Shown piece after piece: positions 12,454 to 24,600 of a stretch of 64,000 nt of DNA. Under the pieces are notes generated by a model that was given only the letters and a program-made list of their open reading frames with translations, was not told where the DNA came from and did no database searches. How positions within the stretch are numbered: position 1 is the stretch's first letter; each line of letters starts with the position of its first letter. The position numbers were made by a program, and so were the translations under genes. Source of the DNA: Ctenosaura bakeri (lineage: Eukaryota > Chordata > Lepidosauria > Squamata > Iguanidae); NCBI GenBank assembly GCA_948474755.1, contig CAOLHI010002132.1, positions 1-64,000 on the forward strand, given 5' to 3'.

Positions 12454-15400
12454 AATCCCACAGTCAGGTTTTAGACCTGCGTATGAACCAGCAGGGTGTA
12501 GTGGTTTGAGAATTGGACTATGACCCTTTGAGACCAGGGTTCAATTTCTTGCTCAGCATAGAAACCCACTGGGTACTCTTTACATCACAAACATTCAGAC
12601 ACATAAAAGCCCATGATAGGTTCACCTTAGGATTGCCATGTTAGAAACTACTTGAACACACACAACATCAACATCATCAGCAACAATAACAACATTGTAC
12701 TGGTGTTACACTTGTACTTAATAAATATGTTTGGAAAATTTAAATTGATTATACCTTTTGGATAAATAATAGTCAAGCCACTAACTTACAAGTGATCCAA
12801 CTTCTTTTCTCCAGCCTGCTTCAAAGAAAATGACTTAATACTGGCCTGGTTCATCTATTATAAATACTCCATTGTAGCCAAAATGAGGTCCAAAACAGGC
12901 ATTAAAGAGCTTAGAAAAAGCATAAGTGATACGAAATTTCTCATTTCACCTCATGTAGAAGTCAGGTTAGAACAAAAATTCTTAATGGATGAAGGAGAAG
13001 CTGTTAATCTCTGGCTTTGTGAACCAGAGTTTGAGAAGTCAGGAAAGATCACCCAAGACTGGCCTTGGAAAAGCATCTTACCTTTCTGTAATTCAAAGTA
13101 GTAGAAAACCGAGAGCTGAAGTTCTTTGGAGAAAGTTTAGCTCTATATAGGTAACTGCAACAGAGAAGTGGTAGTTTTCATGAAAACATACGCGTGCACA
13201 TCCACACATCCACAACCTTGTTTTCATATGGTCTTGGCAGCAGCTGTGATTATCTTACCATTGCTTCTTTGTACTGACTAAAATAGTGATAACAGTAATA
13301 AAAATGTTCTTCCAAGTAACTACTAAAGAAAGAAGGAAAGATTACATCTTGCTCCACCCTCACTCTGCCCTGGCCTCAAGATGGTGCCATGTGGCTATTT
13401 GATGTTACCCTGAAGCCAAATAGAAAAGGAAACAGCATTTCCTGGAATCACTGGCATCTTCTGGGCAGGAAGCTTTAAAGGAAAGTGGTACCTAGCAGCA
13501 GAAGAAAATACAAATTTTCTTTGGTGATTAGTGGGGCAAACATTTTGCCCCTTGTGTGTGTTCCTACCAGTCACTGAAACAGCTCCTCACCATGGAACAC
13601 ATGAACAAGCTATTAAAATTAGATGTGCGTGTTTCCACTGAGAGGCCTAAATATGTTAAAAGCACCAGATCTCTTCTGACCTTGGAAGTTAAGCAGGGTC
13701 AACCCAGGTTAGTACTTAGATGGGAGACCAACAAATACTAGGTGGTGCAGATCGTATTTCAGAGGATGAAACTGGCAAACCACCTCTGAGTATTCCTTTT
13801 CTAGGAAAACCTTATGAAATTCATGGGGTTACTGTAAGTTAACAGGCAACTTGGAGGAATATACATCTTTCCATTGAAACAGCAAAGTTTAAACAGCTCT
13901 TTTTTAACCCAGACTGAAGTTCCAAATCTACAGGTAAGGTAGCGTTTGGCATGTAGGAAAGGTTGAGAAGCAATTTGCATTGTCATTTAAAGAAGAAAAA
14001 AGGGGAAAGAAAAAAATCCTGTTGGTCTTGTATTTCTAAAATCAAGCTGTCAGCCAGGCAAACAACCATTGGCAAGAAAATATATCCTATCAAACGAAAA
14101 AACTGCATGAAGAGCATTTCTAAGTGTTGCTCTGTCAGGAAGTGTATGTCACCATGTGGATGATATGTACTCTGCCACTTCTCAATGTATGAAGCTTTCA
14201 GCAAATGTTTATCTTTTTAACCCTGACAACACCCTTGTTGAAGCAGGTCTTTGTGAAGCGCCCCTGTGAACTAGTCTCATTTTGTTTCTATGGAGCAAAC
14301 AGATGGACCTATTCCTCCCGCCTCAGCTTCTTTTTCCCAAACCCTGAAAGGCAAGATTAATTTAAATTAGTTAACATAAACCCAAGAAGCCCTCTGTCTG
14401 TCTTGTTTTTGCAGTAAAAATTAAGTTATGTTTCATAAGAGGATTTTACTGCTGTTTGAAGGTGCCTCCAGAATCTGGGCTTGTGTAACTTAATTTTATT
14501 GATCCCTTTTACTCCCATGTTTTAGTGCCCAATAAAACTCTATTTTTATTTTTAAAATCATAATGGCCTTATGAATGGCACTTTTTTTAAAAAAAAACAG
14601 GTGCAATCTTGCATTCAGTTCTTATGACCTTCCTATCTGCACTCTTGTTTTAATGGATTTGTGCTGTTAGCAACTAGATGAACAATACACATATTTTTTA
14701 AAAAAAATGCAATTATGAGTTTTTAAAGCCTTCAGAGCTTTTAAAGATTCCCTTCTAAACATAGTTGAATAACTTCAAGAATATACAAGTCAAGGGCAAC
14801 ATGCCAGTTCCACAGGCTAAATATTGTACATCTAGTGGTTTATTAAGGCATTTTTCTGATGCTAAGATTTAAATCCTAAGTCATTTCTCCTATCAATCCA
14901 TTTTAATTCTATTTTCAGATATCTTATAACAGTTTCTTTTTCCTCATGAGTCGAAGGCATTCATTCATCCCATGTTGAGTTGAATTGTCAAACCAGGTTA
15001 TTACTCACCGTGTTCCCCAATGAAAGAATCCATAAAGCCAAATTCTATTGCTCTTTGCAACTAGAGTAGGCTAATTGAATCAGTGGAACTTCCATAAGTA
15101 TTGATGTATCCCATTAATTCCCATTAATTCAATGGATCTTCTCTAGATGGGACTGGCAATTGAATTTGGTCCCAAGTGTTTGCAAATACAGCTTGTCTGT
15201 GCACTTAACTTACACTTACCTCAATCAAAAATACTTTGTCTTTAGTGACTTTACTCTTCAGCGTAATGCATTTTCTCACCAGTTCGTCTCTGCTCTGATC
15301 GACTCAGCCTTATCAAGGAATGCCTCTTGCAGTTGCCAACAAACTACAAGCATTCTGCCAAGCTCCTGGGACTTGCAAATTTGCTGAAGGTTGCAGGTAA

Positions 15401-18400
15401 AATAAAATTGTGATGAAAGATACCAGTGTTTTATACTGAGAATGTTTGACTTTATCAGGGATTAATTCAAGGACTTATTCAAAGAACCTAAGTTGTCTTC
15501 ACAAAAACTTGACATGCCATTATATATTGTACCATTACAATGATCTGTTTAACTTAAAATGCAAATAGATTTCATTTGGATTTTATACGGAGTCCTTCTC
15601 TTGTCACTGGAATGTATACCAGTTAAAGTACGTTTACTACCTGGTGCCACTTGTTAGCATTAAACCTCAATAAATCTCTTTTACTGTAAATAAGAAATAG
15701 CAGCTTTCATTTTGGGCAAATGGAACCCTGTCTAAATCACCTTCTTTAAAATAAGATTTATGTGCTGTTCTTCCTTGACACCATTTTTCTGTGTCAATCA
15801 CAGCTTGGAAGTAAGAAGTTAAAAGTAATGATGTTGCTCATAACATGTTACTTTTATGTCCTTGGAGCTTACTTCCAGTGTCCAAACAACTAATGGATTC
15901 TGAGAGGCTTTTGTAGAAGCCATGTATACAGATGGGGATTGGGTTTTGAAAAAAAAAGAAGAAAGGTTTGGCAGTGGAGGATAGAAGCATCATCATTGAG
16001 GATGGAAGGGCTGCAAAGAATTTAAAAGTAAAGCAAGATCATGCTTTGGATGACAGTTAAATTGTGTACTAAATTAATCGTGAGCAACGAACCATGTCAA
16101 CAAGTTGAGGCTCTCAAAGTAACAATTAATGCTAATATTTCATCTGTTACTAGTAATGTTTCCAAGCTCTGGTAACAGTGAGATGGCATTACAGTACATC
16201 AAGTTGAAGCAGGATCAAATTCAGTACTGTGTTTTATCTCTGCTGCCTGACAAATGCAACTGTTTGGTCAAACTTGCCTTTTTGAAAATATGTGCGCATG
16301 TCTCCAACACATCACTTTACTTTTGCATAATAAACCAATATGAACTTGAAAATGACTTTACAGAAGTCTCTCCACTTTTGCAAGAGCTCGGGGTACAGAA
16401 CCCTCACACAAGTGGAAAAAACATGAATAACTCTGCCCTCCTCCCGACATAATCCCTCTCTCATTTCCTTCCAAGGCTCCTCGCCCATTTCCTTGCCTTT
16501 TGCTTTGGCGTGAGTTCTCAGCACTGGGCCAGAGCAAGGAAGTGGGAGGGTGGAACTCTGGAAGGGAGAAGGAAGGCTTCTGTGAGCCTTCTCCTCCACC
16601 CCCAATTCCTTTGCCTTTTGCTTTGGCTTGCTTCTCAGCACTGGGGCCAGAGGCAAGAGAATGGGAGGGTGGAACTCTGGAAGGGAGAAGGAAAGCACAG
16701 ACATGTCATGTCCCATTTCCTTGCCTTTTGTCTAGGTGCTTGCCTTCTTTTTCCACTCCAAGCAACTAGGGACTAGGAGAATGGTGGTGAGGAGGCACAT
16801 GTGTGCCTCCCGACTAAACAAATTCATGAAGGTCATACCCATGAATGTGGAGGGAGGATTGCATTGTGAAATGGTGTTCTTGCTGTGCCATCATACAAGG
16901 ATCCTCTTCCAGATGTCTCCACCAAATGAAATTAGTGTGGTGGCCCCCAAAAGACAAGGTCTTGTCAGGTGTGGTACCCTGGAGTGCCTTCAGCCTCACC
17001 TGGTGTCTCTGTGTTGACCTTTTCTGCATGAAATGAATATTTTTTCATTCTCCTTGGTATTTTAAGAGCTGTTTGTAGTATATTTAGATCTTTGCACTTT
17101 CAGTCTGTTGCTGGTGTTTTCCCTTCTGTCTTTGTGCCATGCTGTTTTTATCCCCATTCCCTTGTTATGTATTTTGTACTTCTAATTTTCCTTACACCAG
17201 CCAGGGCAATCTGGTTATGAGGCAGCCTGGACATGTAAGGAATAAGTAAAACACAGGTCCCTGTCTTTAGGATCTTCTGCTCAAAGTTGTTCTGTACCAT
17301 GACAAGTAATAATCCTGAGTCCCTAAAAGGATTACAGCCACTTAGAACAGAAACTTTGTTTTTGTTTTGTTTTTTTAAAAAAACAAGTTGTAGTTTAAAA
17401 CTTGTAGTTTTTAATGCAGAAACATTGACAACACTTGATACAGTGGTAAATGAAAATATTCATTGGGAATGCTTTGACAAGTAGTACTGTAAAACTTACC
17501 CTGTAGACTTATATTTGGAATGAGAAACTTTTGCCGTATATGTACCAATATGTACATATAGATTGCTAGGTTTTATATTCTGTGGAAAAGCTTTGCATCT
17601 TATGGTGCAGGATTTTTACTATATACTAATAAATTCGTTGTAGCCTTGCAGTTATTTTGAGTAGCTGGATACAGATGTCAACCCAATATGCAGCTGGTGT
17701 GAATAAGGCAGATTTTTTGTTGTTGTTGTTAGACATAATTAGAAAAGGAACAGAAAAATAAATCTGCCAATTTCATGCTGCCCTTATACAAATGTGTGCC
17801 TGTATCACTCTTGAAATACTGTGTCCAGTTCCAGTCATTCCACCTTAAAAACAATACTGTATAGCTGGGAAAGTTGCATGTTGGGCCTTTTTATCTTAGA
17901 CAAAAAAAGATGAATATGCATAGTGTGAAGAGTGTGAGTATGGAATGTGAATATTCTTTCTGAGAATACTGGAGCAAGTGTGGGCAAACGTGGCCCAAAC
18001 TCTCTTTTGCGGTCCTCCAAGTACCCCAGCATTAAAGTAATCATTATAATAAATGAACCAATCTGGTAGCATTGCAGTTTCTTGCCAAAATTTCATGGCA
18101 AATTACAGCTTTACTGTAATGTTCTCCTGGTGCTTCTGTTCTCAGACAAAGGAAGAAGAAATATAGTCAGTACCCCCACTGTTTTATCCTCCACCTGAAG
18201 GTGGTGGAAATATGGAGATGATGCCAGCCATAGTCCTGCATCATTTTCAGTGTTCCATTCTAATGCCCTGCTGTTTGTGAATACTTGTGGGTCTTCAGAG
18301 CAGACCTTGTAGGAAGAGCAAGGATCACTGGGAAAATTGCCAGCCTTGTGGCGTAAGTACGTGGGCTACTTTTCCTGCCCCTCTTACATAGCCTGACTCT

Positions 18401-21400
18401 GAAGACCACAGGCATTCAGAAAGCAGTAGTGCTAATGCACTCATTTCCTACTGGTGGTAGCACAGTGGCTTCAACATTTCAGCATTTTCTTCTGGGGATG
18501 GGGTGCTGTTGCATCCTCATCATCTTCCATATTGCCCTTCTCACAGATTCTGGGAGTAGAATTTGGGCTGGACAAGCAAACAGGCATGAGACTGTCCCAT
18601 ACAAGTATTCCAGACTCTAAATGGTTCGAGAACAATAAACAGAAATTGCTGTTGGATTAGATCCTAAGAACCCCAAGGATCAATTTTTATCAGATGCCAT
18701 TTCTGTTGAGGGAATATTATTTACTACAGAAAGTGTCCAAGCCAAAATAACAAGTGGTGGCAGGAGGATAATTAACTTTACTGAAAGATAAACCTTTCTC
18801 TTATTCAGCATATTTTATTTTTGTAATAAAATAAGTGTATTTAAACAACAAAAAAAGAACTTAAAATCATTGAAATAAAAACAAAAGAAAATGAATGTAT
18901 AGCCCCTAGGAAGCCCTTCTTCAACATCTATAGGAAGCTTTTCAGCCTACGGTAAACCTGAAAAGTGGGGCCCAGCCCAGCCACAGATGCCCACCCATCT
19001 GCTAAAGCCTTGAGTCATCCACTGAAGATGAATGGTGGGAGATTTAGGAAAGATGAAGGAACTGCTTCTTCACACAGTGCATACTTGAGCTGTAATTTAA
19101 TACCATAAGATGTAGTGAAGGTCATCGATTTGGACGGCTTTAAAAGGTTCAGCAAGATTATGGAGTATAAAGAGCCCCTTCAACCTACATGATGACAAAG
19201 CTATGATTCCGCTTTAACTGGCATGACAACATCCAGTTGAATCCTAGGATTTGTACTTTAAGGAAAGGTATTTAGAATTCTCAGTTGGGGGGGGGGTCCT
19301 TTAGTGGCATGCCAGACTGCAAATTCCAGGATTCCATAGGTGGAACCATGAAGATTGGTATGGAATTGTTCTGCTACAATTATGCAGTGCAAAAAGGCTC
19401 AAGGCTATCAATGATGACTTGTCACAAGGGCTCTCTGTTGTCTCCAGGATGAGCGGCAGCATACCAGTTGCTCAGGAACACAAGTTGGGGAATGTTAATG
19501 CGCTCATTTCTTACTTGTGGGCCTCTTGTAGAGATCTGATTTGTAAATATATGCACAGAAGTGCAAGACTTTTATCACGTAATCCTAAATAAATAATTTC
19601 CAGAGAGAAAATATATATATCGCTCTGAGGAGGCTTCTTGCAAGCACTTTCATTGGTTACTTCTCCATACCACCTCAGAATTGCCCTCCTCCCTCCAAAA
19701 AGGAAACATGGAGCTGTAGTGTTGGCTGCTACGAAATGATTCCTTCTCTGTCTTACTTTCTCAAGTAATGCAGTGGACATAAGACTTCCAGGATAAGGAA
19801 CAGTGATTGTCCTGAGGATGTCTTGCAAACCTGTGTTTTAAAGGAGTCAACTTGATCATGCCCAACTTGTTGAGAAAAGCTGAACAGTTTTTATTTATTT
19901 ATTTGGAATCCTGAATTCTACATTAGAGTGACATCGATAATGGCTTCCTCACTAATTAGTCTAATCACAGTGTGTTTGCCTTTAAACTTACATCTTTATT
20001 GAGTCAATCGCACTGCTGACTTCATTATATAAATAGGAACAATTACATTTTTTAATTGTTAATGTTTATCTCAGCAGTGAATTAATCTGTTCTCTTGCAA
20101 CATGAGGAGAAATTGCAGTCCTTAGGATCTATTTCTTACCCAAATTCATCTTCACAGACTAGACATCTCCCTCAGAAACAACTATAAACACTTTTGCAGT
20201 GTCTGCTTATCTGACTGTTCTGTCTATCTTCCTACCTCCTACACAAGATACATGAAGTTGTAATAAATTGCTTACTCCAGCATTCAGCAAGCTTTAGGCA
20301 ACTATAAGAACTCTATAATTCTTCTTCTGTTCCTTAATTTATTCTGTGCAGAATAGAGTTTACCCTTAAGATTAAAGTATACAACAGCTTGTGGAAACTT
20401 AGGTGTCTCTTGCAGTCTGTTCTTGGAGGTTTGTTTGGAATGCTTTTTGAATTATAGTGTGTGTCTATCCAGAAGCTAATAATAGATTCCTTTTTTCTTT
20501 GGTAAAAGTGATATAAATATATCCTATTAAAATTCAGTGGAGAATGTTTGAAAACAGCAGAGATGCAAACATCTTCCACTTTCTTGTTAACTGTTGAGCA
20601 GTTAGACATGCTGTAGAGCAACAGTGGACAACTTTTTGAGGGGAGGGGTGCATCAGCAAGCACATAGAACCCTTGAGTTCCACATCTTAATTTTCATATA
20701 TATCCAAAAAAGTAGGTAACATTTTTTTTGCTTTGCTTCCAAAATAGCCAGTACCATCTCAAAGCATTATTGTTCTAGGCCAGATGGGCCTTATTGTCGC
20801 ACAAGAAGTGACCAGACAGACACTTCCTATTTGGCAAAAAAAGGAGAGGAGTCCAAGAAATCCTACACAAGGACCAGTAACATCTCTAGAGGCTTTAGAG
20901 GAGGGAGCTGTTGGTCATTTGGGGAAGAAAAAATGATGCTCTGCCTTTTGTGGGGGCCCTGGAAGTCAAAAGAATGGCCTAGGGGACTGCATACACTGTC
21001 GCCATTCTGCTATAGAGTTACTAGAAAGAAGGCTGAAAGCTGCCCTTGTCTCCCCAACTAACCTGCTGCCCTGAGCCATGGAAAAATCAACCTCATTCTT
21101 TGTCTCTTGCTTTTGAGATGACACATTTGTATATTGGAAGAAAGATGGGGGAGAGACAATATGCAAACTGTGTAGTTGATTTTTTGAAGGGCCCACATTT
21201 ACTGGAGAAATGTCTCCTCTACCTTCCCATCTCCCATCATCCTGATAGAAGTTTTTGCATGATTTCAAAGACATATTCATTATTATTTATGTCAAAAATC
21301 TACACCCCACCTTTCAAGATCCCTGAGACACTTAACAATATTTCTAAAAAATGAAACAAAAACAAAAAGGATGACACATTTTAAAAGCATCATAATAAAA

Positions 21401-21559
21401 TGCAATCAATTGTAGAGAAGTAAAAGAAACAGGAAACACAACAAAGCAAGTCACAGCAGCAGGAGAGTAAGTCAAACCACTGTTTGCCTAATGGTCAGGA
21501 AAGAAGGGGCCAACTGGGTTTTCCAAAGGAGAGGGCCTCATAATCTTCACCACTATTTA

Positions 21560-21635
<76 letters not shown>

Positions 21636-24600
21636 CTGGTGAAATAATTGCTAGATATAGACTGGTAACCAGAGCAATTTACATGACACTTCAGTCATAT
21701 GACCTCACGAAGACAGCACTGTTCATGAAACCAACACTCAGTGCTGCATTTAGCTTCAATGGAAGCGTGGACTGCTTGTCAATCCTTTGTTCTCCCTGAT
21801 CAAGGAAAATATGGGGCTGACAATGCTGAGCTAGAGCAGTTCAGTGGTGCTTTATTCATGTCCATGCCTCCCTGATCAGGGAAGGAAGGCGTGGACTGGG
21901 CCAAACCTACCACATTATCTGCTAGAGCTTTTCTAGTCGGCAGTTTGGCTGAGTAGCTGGTGACATCAAGATATATAACCTTCCCCACATCAGTTGAGGC
22001 CTTGGCTCCTGATGTTATCAGGTCTCTGACCAAAGAACCAAAAGGAGTACTGTAAGCACTTGCTGGAGATACTCTGCCTTTTGTTGACTGCCTGATAAGT
22101 CCAGCCCCCTCAGGGCTCTTAGGAGAACAAGTGATCCTCCCTTCTGTGAATGGGAGTTAATGCTGTTCAACAGTGTTAATTTTCATCATGAGAAGGGAAA
22201 CTCATTACCTGGTTCAATATACACCCAAACTAGGCTGCAAAAAAAAAAAAAAAAAAAAATAAAAAAAATAAATCAGATATAGGCATATTTCTGTTTACCT
22301 CACTGACCTTGTGAAGATAGCAGAGACCAATGTTCCACTTCCATAAAATGAAGAAAAAATAACAGTGATCTTGTGTTTTATATTTTAATTGGTAAATATA
22401 TATTGTATAGATGCCATTAAGTTTTATTAGAGGCAACAGTTACACAGTGTAGTTAAAGCTTTGTCAGCATGTCCATTGGCTGTCATGTGCTGCCAGAGTT
22501 TGTTAAATGATTTAGGAAGTCGTACTCTTGAAATCTACTTTACGTGCACTATAAAAAGCAGTTTAATATTGGTCATGGGAGGGGTTATTTAGGTTCCTTT
22601 TTTCCAGCTTGTTTCCAGGATTATAACCAAACAAAGCCAAAGATATAACCTAGACACCAGAGAAGGACTGTTCCTAAGTAGATCTTCCTGCTTAATGGGC
22701 ACACTTTTTAAATAGAAACACAACCTACTGTGTCATCTTTGACTGTCTGACAGTTTCAGCCATTGCATCTGAATAATGTTTTTGACCACCTATATACCAC
22801 CTTTATCCTTTATTTTAAAGTTGGTTTTGTACTTCTGTAGACCAATGGTTCTTAACCTTTTCTTTGCTGAGGACCTCTTGTAAATATAATTTGATGCTGA
22901 GGACCCCTAAGACTTAATTCAAGATTTAAATATTTAAACATACTTTTAATATTCAAATATTTACTTGAAGTTGTCATCAGGGGTCTTCAAATGAGGGAGC
23001 CATTTGGGTGTGTTCACATGCCTTCTGCCATGTTCCTCAGCACACACATCCTCTGCTGCCGTGTGTAGCAGCAGCAGTGGCACCCTTCCAAAATGAAATA
23101 TTAGCCTATTACTCATGCGGATTGCTCATTTGCATCTGTGGGGAGGCCAGAGGAAGGAGAGAGAGAGAGGGAAATGGGGAGAGAGAGACAAAATGAAAGC
23201 GGAGGCAGAAGGAAAGCAGAAAACCAGCGCTCATCTGGTGGTTCCTGTCTGTAGGTGATGAATCTGAGTATTTCCCCTTGAACTTTTCACTCAGTCTGGT
23301 GCTAGTCAGGAGTTCCGTCTCTCTCCTTTCTCAAGGAGCAAGGATAAGCCAAGCGCATAGGCACACTCCCTCCCCTCTTTTTGTCTCCTTTCTGAGAAGA
23401 GCCAGGCATTGACAGGGAGGTGTTCTGACGCTACTGTTGGTATCCAGCAGCAGGGCTTTGCAGACCCCCTGCGAGGGATCTGTGTACCCCCAGAAGTCCA
23501 CAGACCCCAGGTCAAGAATCACTGCTGTAGACAGTTTACCACTGTTTTATATATTACTTTTTGTACATCTTTAGCTACAGCCCACCTACAAATTTTATTT
23601 TATCTTGTTAGCTGCCTTCAGTCCCAACATTGAGTAAAAAGTGAGTTGTAAATAAAGTAGTGCAATAGATTACAATACAGTACAATATGTCTGCAAATTT
23701 CTCTTTGTCAATCAGATTTTACCAAAATATAGTATGTCCCCAGTGTCTGTTAGACCAGTGTCCATGGTTTCACTTACTCATGATCTGCTCCTGGGCCACA
23801 GCTGATGCTGCTGGCTATGCTCCTTCTGCTTTGCAGCCAGATCCCTTGTGCCTCTCTCAGCGAAGGAAGGAGTCACTCACCATCCTATGCCAAAAGAAAC
23901 ACATGACAAGGCACAGCTGGGCTTCCTGCACCTCTCTTGGCCAAGGAAGAAGTATCTTTCTATCCCCAGCCAAAAGAGATGCATGGTGAGGCACAGCTGG
24001 GCTTCCTGTGCCTATCTCAGCTGAGAAAGGAGTATCCCTATTTCTCTGGCTGAGCTCCCAAAGCTCTCTTGGCCAAGGAAGGAAATGGATGCCTCCTCAA
24101 AGTCATGCGCTTCTCTTAGGTGAGGAAGGAGATGGACACTGCTCCCTTGGCCAAGAGAGGTGCACAGTGAGGTGCAGCTGGGCTTCCCGTGCCTCTCTCA
24201 GCCTGAGCAGGAGCCTCCCCCCTCCCCAGCTGAAAGAGTTACATGGCTTTCTCTGTGCCTCTCTTGACTGAGAAAGGAAATGGAAACTCCTTCCTCGACT
24301 GAAAGAGAGGCATGGCTCCAAGCAACCAGGCCTCCCACTGGATTTTACTCCTAGAGAGGAGGCTCAGTGCCAAGTGTCACCAGGAAGGAAGGAGGAGCTG
24401 GATGGTGGAGCTGCCTCCCCATCTCATAGCTTAGGCCTGCCTGAAATCAAAATATAGTGTTTGGTATTATCTGTGCTTTTTGCTATCTGCATTTAGTCTG
24501 GAAACATATCCCTTGTGGATATGAGGAGCCTGGGGAATCTGTTCTTGGAGCTGGATAAATATAAGAGTTCTTTTCTACATCCTTTTTGTTTTCAGTGATT

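Larger units (their letters stand above)
12312..15282 (+). other. NBAS: NBAS intron b-c (2,971 bp)
   Basis: A GT-AG intron with a CT microsatellite, a Sauria-like SINE and the 5S-derived SINE. 12700-13655 and 13865-15070 hold nothing I can classify. A 72-codon open frame at 12883-13101 resembles no family I know. Confidence 0.85.

Noticed and set aside
12883..13101. 72-codon open frame on the plus strand
   Set aside because: Looks protein-like in composition, but I recognise no family. It lies inside the NBAS intron b-c without matching splice phases.
13662..13755. 5S ribosomal RNA gene
   Set aside because: The 5' quarter is missing, several control positions are changed and a SINE tail follows. 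It is a SINE.
16312..16716. 134-codon open frame on the minus strand (and frames of 88-89 codons on plus)
   Set aside because: It covers a 115-bp tandem repeat, is low in complexity and is open on both strands. No similarity to a known protein and no splice context.
21560..21635. CRISPR-like short regular repeat
   Set aside because: It is a tetranucleotide microsatellite without spacers, in vertebrate intron DNA.
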